From: Pseudomonas moraviensis
GTDB lineage: Bacteria; Pseudomonadota; Gammaproteobacteria; Pseudomonadales; Pseudomonadaceae
Assembly (NCBI RefSeq): GCF_900105805.1
Contig: NZ_LT629788.1
Coordinates: 2,480,001 to 2,544,000, forward strand
DNA: 64,000 nt
Direction: 5' to 3'
Part shown: positions 55,040 through 62,802 of the stretch, one piece after another
How the letters are laid out: each line of letters opens with the position of its first letter
Position numbering within the stretch: the first letter of the stretch is position 1
Notes under the pieces: generated by a model
What the model was told of the DNA's origin: nothing
What the model saw: only the letters and a program-made list of their open reading frames with translations
Databases searched by the model: none
Translations under genes and position numbers: made by a program

Positions 55040-55657
55040 ATGACTGACGTGTACGACGCGGCCAGCGCCTTTCTGGCCGTAATAGACGCTGACTGGCAGC
55101 GCCATATCCGCGCCGTCGGCCCCTGCCTGCATCAGCCACACCCGGCGCGCGATCCGTATGAGTCGCTGGTGCGCGCGATTGCCTATCAGCAACTGCACGC
55201 CAAGGCTGGCGATGCGATTCTCGGACGTCTGGTGGGGTTGTTTCCCGGACAGGCATTTCCGCGTCCGGAACAGATTCTGGCGACTGAGGTCGAGCGACTG
55301 CGCGCTTGCGGATTTTCAGCCAGCAAGATCGCGACGATCCAGGGGATTGCCCAGGCGACGCTGGACGGCGTGGTGCCGGATTACCCGACTGCGCGGGCCA
55401 TGGACGATGAAACCCTGATCGAACGTCTGACCAGCCTGCGCGGCGTCGGTCGCTGGACCGTGGAGATGCTGCTGATCTACAGCCTGGAACGCATGGACAT
55501 TCTGCCGGCTGATGACTTCGGTGTGCGTGAGGGTTACCGGCGTTTGAAGGGGCTGGACGTGCAACCGACGCGCAAACAGATGATCGAGATCGGCCGGGCG
55601 TGGAGCCCGTATCGGACAGTGGCCGCCTGGTATCTGTGGCGGGTGGCCAAGGTCTAG
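55040..55657 (+). CDS. DNA-3-methyladenine glycosylase (AlkA-like, HhH-GPD)
   Basis: A 205-residue base-excision glycosylase. The helix-hairpin-helix and catalytic loop reads LTSLRGVGRWTVEMLLIYSL, with the catalytic Asp in ILPADDFGVREGY; AIAYQQLHAKAGDAI is the family start of the core. It lacks the N-terminal domain of E. coli AlkA, so it resembles the shorter bacterial MAG group. It removes alkylated purines such as 3-methyladenine. No clear Shine-Dalgarno is seen before the ATG; translation may depend on ada. Confidence 0.92.
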   Translation: MTDVYDAASAFLAVIDADWQRHIRAVGPCLHQPHPARDPYESLVRAIAYQQLHAKAGDAILGRLVGLFPGQAFPRPEQILATEVERLRACGFSASKIATIQGIAQATLDGVVPDYPTARAMDDETLIERLTSLRGVGRWTVEMLLIYSLERMDILPADDFGVREGYRRLKGLDVQPTRKQMIEIGRAWSPYRTVAAWYLWRVAKV

Positions 55658-55671
55658 ACCGCGTTATCGTT

Positions 55672-55697
55672 TTTCGCGAGCAGGCTCGCTCCCACAC
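55672..55697. repeat. Single REP-like arm
   Basis: TTTCGCGAGCAGGCTCGCTC without a partner arm, between the convergent alkA-like and LysR genes. Confidence 0.7.
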
Positions 55698-55716
55698 TGA
55701 ATCAGTGTTCGGCCCT

Positions 55717-56637
55717 CTATTCCCGCGCTTCCGGGCTGAGGGGGAGATCGAACTGGCGCTGCAGATCTTCAGCCTTGAGAATCTCGAACAACGCCTGCGC
55801 CGCCGCCGACAGTTCATTGCCCGGCTCGGTCAGCACACCGATTGCCCGCTCGACCGAATCGTTCAAGGTCAGGCAATGTGCACCCAGCTCGCGCATTTGC
55901 CCCGCACACAACGCCGGCACCGCGCTGACTCCGAGCCCGCTGGCGACCATGCGGCCGACCGTCGCCAATTGATGACTCTCGAACTCCACCGGCAGCTTCA
56001 TCCCGCGCGCGTGCAAATGCTCTTCCAGCATCACCCGTACCGTCGACGGCCGCTGCAGGGTGATGAACGGTTGCTCCAGCAAGGTCTGCCAATCGATGTC
56101 GGCGCGGCCAGCCAGCGCTGAATCCGCTGGCACCACGGCGACGAAGCGATCGACATACAGAGGCGTGAACGTCATCGAGGTACTCTGCATCGGCGCGAAC
56201 GCCACGCCGAGTTCCACCTGCCGGTCGCGGACCATTTCCAGCACTTGCTCGTTGATCACGTCGTTGACCGTGACGTTGACGTTCGGATAGCGCGCGCGAA
56301 AGCTCTTGAGAATCGGCGGCAGCAGATTGCCGGCAAACGACGGCATCGCCGCCAGCGTCACGCGCCCGCGTTGCAGGCTGAAACGCTGACGCATCTCGTC
56401 TTCAGCGTTGTCCCAGTCGGCGATCAGCCTGCGCGCCAGCGGCAGCAGGGATTCGCCCTCCGGGGTCAGCGCGACATTCCGGGTATTGCGGCTGAACAGC
56501 CGCCCGCCCAGGCCCTCCTCCAGCGCTTTGATGGTCAGGCTCAACGCTGACTGGGACAGGTGCAGGCGCTCGCATGCAACGGCGAAACTCAGGCTATGGG
56601 CCACGGCGAGAAAGGCACGAATCTGTTTGATGGTCAT
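55717..56637 (-). CDS. LysR-family regulator divergent from atoDAB
   Basis: A 306-residue LysR protein: a winged helix-turn-helix (TIKQIRAFLAVAHSLSFAVA, then LHLSQSALSLTIKALEEGLG) and a C-terminal effector domain (ASGLGVSAVPALCAGQM). It is transcribed away from the CoA-transferase/thiolase operon, the usual layout of a LysR regulator and its target. The palindrome ATTGATGTTTATCAAT at 56741-56756 in the gap between them is a likely binding site. The start at 56637 is the family start. The effector may be a CoA-ester or ketone body (inference). Confidence 0.9.
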   Translation of the reverse strand: MTIKQIRAFLAVAHSLSFAVACERLHLSQSALSLTIKALEEGLGGRLFSRNTRNVALTPEGESLLPLARRLIADWDNAEDEMRQRFSLQRGRVTLAAMPSFAGNLLPPILKSFRARYPNVNVTVNDVINEQVLEMVRDRQVELGVAFAPMQSTSMTFTPLYVDRFVAVVPADSALAGRADIDWQTLLEQPFITLQRPSTVRVMLEEHLHARGMKLPVEFESHQLATVGRMVASGLGVSAVPALCAGQMRELGAHCLTLNDSVERAIGVLTEPGNELSAAAQALFEILKAEDLQRQFDLPLSPEARE

Positions 56638-56655
56638 GGTCGCTTTGCTCCAGTT

Positions 56656-56697
56656 GCGAGCGGCGAGCGGCGAGCTGCAAGCTGCAAGCTGCAAGCC
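56656..56697. repeat. Six tandem 7-bp units (GCGAGCG / GCAAGCT types)
   Basis: Six consecutive seven-base units, three of the GCGAGCK kind followed by three of the GCAAGCY kind. The element lies just upstream of the LysR start. Confidence 0.75.
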
Positions 56698-56733
56698 GTG
56701 ATGTGATTGCCCTCTGCAGGAGATCGCCGAAAC

Positions 56734-56763
56734 ATTGATTATTGATGTTTATCAATCAATCAA
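56734..56763. promoter_or_regulatory. AT-rich palindrome, candidate LysR operator
   Basis: ATTGAT-GTTT-ATCAAT (56741-56756) is a perfect inverted repeat, with outer arms TTGATT and AATCAA extending it on both sides. It lies about 100 bases before atoD, between the divergent LysR and atoDAB genes. Confidence 0.5.
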
Positions 56764-56854
56764 CCGTAAAAATCAACTTAACAAATATATTCCACGGAGA
56801 GACACTCCAGTCATTCGGCTAGCCAGCCGCCCACAAATAATAAAAGAGGTGCCT

Positions 56855-57553
56855 ATGGCAGGTTTCGACAAGCGTGTGAGTTCCTACGAGGAAGCGATGG
56901 CCGGCCTGGAAGACGGCATGACCGTCATCGCCGGTGGCTTCGGTCTGTGCGGCATTCCGGAAAACCTGATCGCCGAGATCAAGCGCAAGGGCACCCGCGA
57001 CCTCACTGTCGTCTCCAACAACTGCGGCGTCGACGGATTCGGCCTTGGCGTGCTGCTCACCGACCGCCAGATCAGCAAAGTCATCGCCTCGTACGTCGGC
57101 GAAAACAAACTGTTCGAAGAGCAACTGCTCAGGGGCGACATCGAAGTCATCCTCACCCCGCAAGGCACCCTCGCCGAGAAGATGCGCGCGGGCGGCGCCG
57201 GCATTCCGGCATTCTTCACCGCCACCGGCGTCGGCACCCCAGTCGCCGAGGGCAAGGAAGTGCGTGAATTCAAAGGTCGCAAGTACCTGATGGAAGAATC
57301 CATCACTGGCGACTTCGCCATCGTCAAAGGCTGGAAGGCCGACCATTTCGGCAACGTCGTTTACCGCCACACCGCGCAGAACTTCAACCCGCTGGCGGCC
57401 ACCGCCGGCAAGATCACCGTGGTCGAAGTCGAAGAAATCGTCGAACCCGGCGAACTCGATCCGACGCAGATCCACACCCCGGGCATCTACGTCGACCGGG
57501 TCATTTGCGGCACGTTCGAAAAACGCATCGAACAACGCACCATCCGCAAATAA
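56855..57553 (+). CDS. atoD: Acetoacetate/3-oxoacid CoA-transferase, subunit A
   Basis: A 232-residue alpha subunit. MAGLEDGMTVIAGGFGLCGIPENLI is the family I CoA-transferase A signature region, and GDFAIVKGWKADHFGNVVYR is also typical. With subunit B it moves CoA from acyl-CoA (acetyl- or succinyl-CoA) to acetoacetate or short-chain fatty acids. The start at 56855 has AAAGAGGT in front; an in-frame upstream extension lies in non-coding DNA. It begins the atoDAB operon; 24 bases separate it from atoA. Confidence 0.94.
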   Translation: MAGFDKRVSSYEEAMAGLEDGMTVIAGGFGLCGIPENLIAEIKRKGTRDLTVVSNNCGVDGFGLGVLLTDRQISKVIASYVGENKLFEEQLLRGDIEVILTPQGTLAEKMRAGGAGIPAFFTATGVGTPVAEGKEVREFKGRKYLMEESITGDFAIVKGWKADHFGNVVYRHTAQNFNPLAATAGKITVVEVEEIVEPGELDPTQIHTPGIYVDRVICGTFEKRIEQRTIRK

Positions 57554-57577
57554 TTCAGGCCTACGGAGAACAACAAC

Positions 57578-58243
57578 ATGGCACTTACCCGCGAACAAAT
57601 GGCTCAGCGCGTCGCCCGCGAAATGCAGGACGGCTACTACGTCAACCTCGGTATCGGCATTCCGACCCTGGTCGCCAACTACATCCCCGAAGGCATGGAA
57701 GTCATGCTGCAATCGGAAAACGGCCTGCTCGGCATGGGACCTTTTCCGACCGAAGAAACCATCGATGCCGACATGATCAACGCCGGCAAACAAACGGTGA
57801 CCGCGCGGATCGGCGCATCGATTTTCAACTCCGCCGAATCCTTTGCGATGATCCGCGGCGGCCATGTCGACCTGACCGTGCTCGGCGCGTTCGAAGTCGA
57901 CGTCGAAGGCAATATTGCCTCGTGGATGATCCCCGGCAAACTGGTCAAGGGCATGGGCGGCGCCATGGACCTGGTGGCCGGTGCCGACAACATCATTGTC
58001 ATCATGACCCACGCGTCCAAGGACGGTGAATCCAAGCTGCTCGCCAAATGCAGCCTGCCGCTGACCGGCGCCGGCTGCATCAAGCGCGTGCTGACCGACC
58101 TCGCCTATCTGGAAATTGAAAATGGCGCTTTTGTCCTCAAGGAACGCGCACCTGGCGTCAGCGTTGAAGAAATCGTCGCCAAAACCGCTGGTAAACTGAT
58201 CGTCCCGGATCACGTACCGGAAATGCAGTTCGCTGCCGAGTGA
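57578..58243 (+). CDS. atoA: Acetoacetate/3-oxoacid CoA-transferase, subunit B
   Basis: A 221-residue beta subunit with the catalytic glutamate in LQSENGLLGMG (the SENG motif, which forms the CoA thioester). VNLGIGIPTLVANYIP at the N-terminus and MGGAMDLVAGADNIIVIMTH are standard. It pairs with the A subunit. GGAG precedes the ATG. The thiolase gene starts 11 bases after its stop. Confidence 0.95.
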   Translation: MALTREQMAQRVAREMQDGYYVNLGIGIPTLVANYIPEGMEVMLQSENGLLGMGPFPTEETIDADMINAGKQTVTARIGASIFNSAESFAMIRGGHVDLTVLGAFEVDVEGNIASWMIPGKLVKGMGGAMDLVAGADNIIVIMTHASKDGESKLLAKCSLPLTGAGCIKRVLTDLAYLEIENGAFVLKERAPGVSVEEIVAKTAGKLIVPDHVPEMQFAAE

Positions 58244-58254
58244 GGAATTCGAAA

Positions 58255-59436
58255 ATGCAAGACGTCGTCATTGTTGCCGCCACGCGTACCGCGATCGGCA
58301 GTTTTCAGGGCTCCCTGGCCAACGTATCCGCGGTCGATCTGGGCGCGGCGGTGATCCGCCAGTTGCTCGAGCAAACCGGTCTGGACGGTGCGCAGGTCGA
58401 TGAAGTGATCATGGGCCAGGTGTTGACCGCCGGCGCCGGGCAGAACCCGGCGCGTCAGGCCGCGATCAAGGCCGGCCTGCCCCACGCGGTACCGGCGATG
58501 ACCCTGAACAAGGTCTGCGGTTCGGGCCTGAAAGCTCTGCATCTCGGCGCGCAGGCGATCCGTTGCGGCGACGCCGAGGTGATCATTGCCGGCGGCCAGG
58601 AAAACATGAGCCTGTCCAACTACATCATGCCGGGCGCCCGCACCGGTCTGCGCATGGGTCACGCGCAAATCGTCGACACCATGATCAGCGATGGTTTGTG
58701 GGATGCGTTCAACGATTACCACATGGGCATCACCGCGGAAAATCTGGTCGATAAATACCAGATCACCCGCGAACAGCAGGACGCCTTCGCAGCCGCTTCC
58801 CAGCAGAAAGCTGCCGCCGCCATTGAAGCCGGGCGCTTCGTCGATGAAATCACCCCGATCCTGATTCCCCAGCGCAAGGGCGATCCGGTCGCCTTCAAGA
58901 TCGACGAGCAGCCACGCGGCGACACCAGCGCCGAATCCCTGGCGAAGCTGCGCCCGGCGTTCAAAAAGGACGGCAGCGTCACCGCTGGCAACGCTTCATC
59001 GCTGAACGACGGTGCCGCCGCCGTGATTCTGATGAGTGGCGAGAAAGCCAAAGCCCTGGGCCTGCCGGTTCTGGCCAGAATCGCTGCCTACGCCAACGCG
59101 GGCGTCGATCCGGCGATCATGGGCATCGGCCCGGTATCCGCCACCCGCCGCTGCCTCGACAAGGCCGGCTGGAGCATCGACCAGCTCGACCTGATCGAAG
59201 CCAACGAAGCGTTCGCCGCGCAATCGCTGGCCGTCGCCAAGGACCTGCAATGGGACCTGGACAAGGTCAACGTCAACGGCGGCGCCATCGCTCTTGGTCA
59301 CCCGATCGGCGCATCGGGTTGCCGCGTGCTGGTGACATTGCTGCACGAAATGCTCAAGCGCGATGCGAAAAAAGGTCTGGCGACCTTGTGCATTGGCGGC
59401 GGCCAGGGTGTAGCGCTGGCGCTGGAACGCGCCTGA
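58255..59436 (+). CDS. atoB: Acetyl-CoA acetyltransferase (thiolase)
   Basis: A 393-residue thiolase that splits acetoacetyl-CoA into two acetyl-CoA, or condenses them. The acyl-carrying cysteine is in NKVCGSGLKAL (~Cys88), the catalytic His in NGGAIALGHPIGASGCR, and the second Cys in ATLCIGGGQG. Its place after atoDA makes the degradative role likely: acetoacetate is activated by the transferase and cleaved here. GGAATTCG precedes the ATG. Confidence 0.95.
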   Translation: MQDVVIVAATRTAIGSFQGSLANVSAVDLGAAVIRQLLEQTGLDGAQVDEVIMGQVLTAGAGQNPARQAAIKAGLPHAVPAMTLNKVCGSGLKALHLGAQAIRCGDAEVIIAGGQENMSLSNYIMPGARTGLRMGHAQIVDTMISDGLWDAFNDYHMGITAENLVDKYQITREQQDAFAAASQQKAAAAIEAGRFVDEITPILIPQRKGDPVAFKIDEQPRGDTSAESLAKLRPAFKKDGSVTAGNASSLNDGAAAVILMSGEKAKALGLPVLARIAAYANAGVDPAIMGIGPVSATRRCLDKAGWSIDQLDLIEANEAFAAQSLAVAKDLQWDLDKVNVNGGAIALGHPIGASGCRVLVTLLHEMLKRDAKKGLATLCIGGGQGVALALERA

Positions 59437-59490
59437 TACGGAGTTCAAGGTTGACGGCGGATCCACGACATCCGCCGTTGGCCGGCAACA

Positions 59491-59530
59491 AAAAACCCGG
59501 TGCGCCTTGCGGTGTACCGGGTTTCTTTTT
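59491..59530 (+). terminator. Rho-independent terminator of the atoDAB operon
   Basis: AAACCCGGT and ACCGGGTTT form a nine-pair stem around a ~14-base loop, followed by a CTTTTT tail, about 55 bases after the atoB stop. Confidence 0.85.
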
Positions 59531-59563
59531 GCCTGTCCGAAATTCGTATTGGATGTACCACCG

Positions 59564-59634
59564 TCATCGCGAGCAGGCTCACTCCTACAGGGGGGACGCA
59601 TTCCAAATGTGGGAGCGAGCCTGCTCGCGAAAGC
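59564..59634. repeat. Inverted pair of REP-like repeats
   Basis: CATCGCGAGCAGGCTCACTC and GGGAGCGAGCCTGCTCGCGA flank about 20 bases, between the convergent atoB terminator and the end of cobF. Confidence 0.85.
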
Positions 59635-59655
59635 GCTTTTTCAGACGCCAGCCAT

Positions 59656-60411
59656 TCAAGGCTTGCGCAGCAGATAGGTATCCATAATCCACCCATGCTC
59701 CGCCCGCGCCGCTTTGCGCACCCGTTCGATCTCATCGGCGACATCCGCCAGTCTTCCGCTGAGCAGAATCTCATCCGGTGTGCCCAGGTAAGCGCCCCAG
59801 AAAATCTCGGTCTGGCGATCCGCCACCTGCTGGTACGAATCCTCGGCATCGAGCATCACCACCAGACTGTCCGCTTCACTCACCTGCCCTGCTGCCAATC
59901 GCCGTCCCGTGGTGATTTCCACCGAACGGCCGATCGTGTTCAGCGGTATCTTGTGCTGCGCAGCCAGGGCCTGAACGCTGGTAATCCCCGGTATCACTTC
60001 GTACTCAAATTCACAGCGGCCTGATGACTGAATCGCCTGAAGAATGCGCAGCGTGCTGTCGTACAACGCCGGATCGCCCCACACCAGGAAACCACCGCAC
60101 TGACCGTCGGACAATTCCTCATTGATCAGCCGCTCGAAGGTCTGCTGCTTGGCGCGGTTCAGTGCATCGACACTTGCCGTGTAGTCGACATCGCCCCGCT
60201 CGCGCTCAGGACTGCTGGCTTCGATAAAGCGATAAGCGTGATCGGTGATGTAGCGCTCACAGATCTCGCGGCGCAGATCGATCAGCGTCTGTTTGCTCTG
60301 GCCTTTATCCAGCAGAAAGAACACATCGACCCGATTCAGCGCTTTCACTGCCTGCATCGTGATGTAGTCCGGATTGCCGGCGCCAATGCCGATGACCAGC
60401 AGCTGTTTCAT
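59656..60411 (-). CDS. cobF: Precorrin-6A synthase (deacetylating), CobF
   Basis: A 251-residue tetrapyrrole methylase. LLVIGIGAGNPDYITMQAVKAL is the SAM-binding start, FLVWGDPALYDSTLRILQ the second block and EVIPGITSVQALAAQH the third; the last matches the CobF subgroup. It methylates C-1 of precorrin-5 with loss of acetate in aerobic cobalamin synthesis. No other corrin-ring gene is present in this window, so it is split from the main cob cluster. Its start overlaps the stop of the phosphatase gene by one base. Confidence 0.92.
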   Translation of the reverse strand: MKQLLVIGIGAGNPDYITMQAVKALNRVDVFFLLDKGQSKQTLIDLRREICERYITDHAYRFIEASSPERERGDVDYTASVDALNRAKQQTFERLINEELSDGQCGGFLVWGDPALYDSTLRILQAIQSSGRCEFEYEVIPGITSVQALAAQHKIPLNTIGRSVEITTGRRLAAGQVSEADSLVVMLDAEDSYQQVADRQTEIFWGAYLGTPDEILLSGRLADVADEIERVRKAARAEHGWIMDTYLLRKP

Positions 60412-60980
60412 CAGAATTCCTCTTCAAGGTCCATGCCCGGCAAGCGTAGACGCCAGATGCCGTTGAAGCGCAGCTCGATCACCGACAGCGGCTCGACATC
60501 GATCGCATTGAACGCGTTGCCGTGCAGCACCTGCATCAATGCAGCACGCATGACAAACGGATGGGTGACTGCCACCACATGCCCGGGCGTCGCGGCGACT
60601 GTAGCCAGCCACTGCGCCACCCGCTGTGTCAGTTGGCCGACCGATTCGCCGCCATGGGGCGCCGCGTCTGGATCAGCCAGCCAGGCTGACAACGCGTCGG
60701 CGTGGTGGGCTTGCAATTCCTTGATCGACTGGCCGTGCCAGCGCCCCCAGTCACAATCACCCAGGGCCGGGTCGATTTCGCCATCGGCACCCAACCACGC
60801 TGCTGTTTGCCGGGTTCGCAGCTCCGGCCCGCATACCAGGCGCCGCGTCGCCGGGAATCGCGACCGGATGGCGTCAGACGCCACGGGCAACTCTTCAACA
60901 GGCTCATTCGTAGGAAAACGCGCCAATTTTTGTGCGATGGTTCGCGCATGGCAAACCAGTATCAAACGGCTACTTGGCAC
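60411..60980 (-). CDS. Histidine phosphatase family protein (possible CobC-like)
   Basis: A 189-residue phosphoglycerate-mutase-fold phosphatase. The expected N-terminal RHG/RHA motif reads CHARTIAQ, with Cys in place of the usual Arg before the His; VAVTHPFVMRAAL near the C-terminus supplies the second His. The Arg change may affect activity. Coupling to cobF suggests a cobalamin role such as alpha-ribazole-phosphate dephosphorylation, but a CobC identity is inference only. It is the first gene of the pair; 320 bases separate it from the divergent RpiR gene. Confidence 0.8.
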   Translation of the reverse strand: MPSSRLILVCHARTIAQKLARFPTNEPVEELPVASDAIRSRFPATRRLVCGPELRTRQTAAWLGADGEIDPALGDCDWGRWHGQSIKELQAHHADALSAWLADPDAAPHGGESVGQLTQRVAQWLATVAATPGHVVAVTHPFVMRAALMQVLHGNAFNAIDVEPLSVIELRFNGIWRLRLPGMDLEEEF

Positions 60981-61300
60981 AGGCAGGTACTCGGACGAAA
61001 GATATTAAAAGCAACGGTTCGAAATTCATTAGCGGCCCATTGTGCCGTAAAACCGGATTTTTCAGGATTGCCCGCTCGCCAGCCGCTGAACCTTGGATAG
61101 GCAATGTCTGACACTGTGACAGGCAAAGGACTACAAGCCGACGCTACTTCGGCGTAGCCCTTGTTACACGGACGCCTTGCACACTTTTGGTGCCTGGCAA
61201 ACCTGTACAAAAATTCGCTAGACATGTAGCACACATTACATAAATACTCTTTTAACGGATTGTGAAATGAATTCGACACCCCCATCCAGCAGGAGCCCGG
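60981..61300. promoter_or_regulatory. Divergent control region between the phosphatase-cobF pair and the RpiR operon
   Basis: No gene is seen in this 320-base gap. A GCTAC/GTAGC hairpin with a six-base loop lies near 61142-61158. No cobalamin riboswitch pattern could be recognised by eye. An AT-rich stretch at 61205-61265 precedes the RpiR start and is the likely promoter side; AGGAG at 61291-61295 is its ribosome-binding site. Confidence 0.4.
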
Positions 61301-62155
61301 ATGCCCCCTCTCAGAGACCTGATCACTGACCCCGGCCTGGATCTGACGCCGTCAGAGCGCAAAGTCGTCCGCGCCCTGCTCGATCAGTATCCCCGCAACG
61401 GTCTGGGGCCGATGGCGCGCCTTGCCGAACATGCGGGTGTCAGCGATCCGACCATCGTGCGTCTGGTGAAAAAGCTCGGTTTTGGCGGTTACGCCGATTT
61501 CCAGGAAGCCCTGCTCAGCGACATGGACCATCGCCTGCGTTCACCACGCACGCTATTGCAGCCGCGCTCGCAGCAGAACAAGAACGATGCCTGGGCCCAT
61601 TATCTGGCCGACAGCCATCGCTTGCTGGTTGACACTCAAGCCCTGACCCAACCCGAAGACGTACGGATCCTCGTGGAGTGGCTGCTCGACAGCCGCCATC
61701 AGATCTACTGCTTCGGTGGCCGTTTCAGCATCCTGCTGGCCAATTACCTGCTTAACCACCTGCGCCTGCTGCGCCCCGGCTGCTTCGCCCTGGAAGACAA
61801 CGCCCTGTTGCCTGACCGTCTGTACGATCTGCAACGCCAGGACGTGGTGCTGGTGTTCGACTATCGGCGCTACCAGACCCAAGCCCTGCGCGTCGCCACC
61901 GCGGCGAAGAACAACAACGCGCGGGTGGTGCTGTTCACCGATGTCTACGCCTCGCCGCTGCGCGAGATGGCCGACCTGATCATCAGCGCCCCGGTGGAAT
62001 CGGCGTCGCCGTTCGACACCATGGTGCCGGCGCTGGCGCAGGTCGAGGCGCTGATCGCCTGCCTGACCTTGCGTGTGCCCGACCCTGCCGATCGCCTGGA
62101 AGGCATCGATGCCCTGCGCAACGACTTTGCGACTCACCTGCTGGAGGAAAAATAA
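61301..62155 (+). CDS. RpiR/MurR-family transcriptional regulator
   Basis: A 284-residue regulator: N-terminal helix-turn-helix of the RpiR type (ARLAEHAGVSDPTIVRLVKKLGFGGYADFQ) and a C-terminal SIS domain (IYCFGGRFSILLANYLLNHL). SIS domains usually bind sugar phosphates, but here the operon encodes a hydrolase and a GS-like ligase, so the ligand may differ. AGGAG precedes the ATG. Its stop lies two bases before the next start. Confidence 0.9.
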   Translation: MPPLRDLITDPGLDLTPSERKVVRALLDQYPRNGLGPMARLAEHAGVSDPTIVRLVKKLGFGGYADFQEALLSDMDHRLRSPRTLLQPRSQQNKNDAWAHYLADSHRLLVDTQALTQPEDVRILVEWLLDSRHQIYCFGGRFSILLANYLLNHLRLLRPGCFALEDNALLPDRLYDLQRQDVVLVFDYRRYQTQALRVATAAKNNNARVVLFTDVYASPLREMADLIISAPVESASPFDTMVPALAQVEALIACLTLRVPDPADRLEGIDALRNDFATHLLEEK

Positions 62156-62157
62156 GG

Positions 62158-62802
62158 ATGTTCAGCCTTCCCCACCGCTCGCCACGGGACCTGCCGTTTG
62201 TGTTCGATCACACCGCATTGTTGCTGGTGGACATGCAGCGCGCCTGGCTCGAGCCGCAATTCGACCCGCACCTGAGCGGGCCGGATGCCGAGTATTTCCT
62301 CCAGCGTGCGCGCAGCCAGGTGGTGCCCAATCAGCAACGGCTGCTTGGCGCCTTTCGTCAGGCCCGGCAAAACGTGCTGCACACGATCATCGAAAGCCTG
62401 ACCGCCGACGGTCGCGACCGCTCGCTGGATCACAAGCTGTCCGACATGCACCTGCCCAAGGGCAGCGCGCAAGCTCAGGTGATTGTTGAACTGACCCCGG
62501 CCGAGAACGAAATCGTGCTGCCAAAGACCTCCTCCGGGGTATTCAACTCGACCAACATCGACTACGTGCTGCGCAACTTGCAGACCCGTCATCTGATCAT
62601 CGCTGGCATCGTCACCGATCAGTGCGTGGACATGGCCGTGCGCGACGCCGCCGACCGGGGCTATCTGGTGACGCTGGTGGAGGACGCCTGCGCCACTTAC
62701 ACAGCCGAACGCCACCACGCCTGCCTCAATGCAATCAAGGGTTACTGCTGGATCACCGACACCGACACCGTGCTCGGTCGTTTGCAGGAGATGCAGCCAT
62801 GA
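62158..62802 (+). CDS. Isochorismatase-family cysteine hydrolase
   Basis: A 214-residue hydrolase with the family's Asp-Lys-Cys triad: Asp in ALLLVDMQRAW, Lys in LPKTSSGVFNST and Cys in GIVTDQCVDMAVRDAA. Such enzymes cleave amides (nicotinamide, N-carbamoyl compounds) or enol ethers. It sits between the RpiR regulator and a glutamine-synthetase-like gene and overlaps the latter by four bases (ATGA), so amide or amine breakdown is the likely context; the substrate is unknown. Confidence 0.9.
   Translation: MFSLPHRSPRDLPFVFDHTALLLVDMQRAWLEPQFDPHLSGPDAEYFLQRARSQVVPNQQRLLGAFRQARQNVLHTIIESLTADGRDRSLDHKLSDMHLPKGSAQAQVIVELTPAENEIVLPKTSSGVFNSTNIDYVLRNLQTRHLIIAGIVTDQCVDMAVRDAADRGYLVTLVEDACATYTAERHHACLNAIKGYCWITDTDTVLGRLQEMQP

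Noticed and set aside
60981..61300. Cobalamin riboswitch beside the cobF pair
   Set aside because: No conserved B12-box-like pattern could be seen by eye on either strand; only a short hairpin is present.
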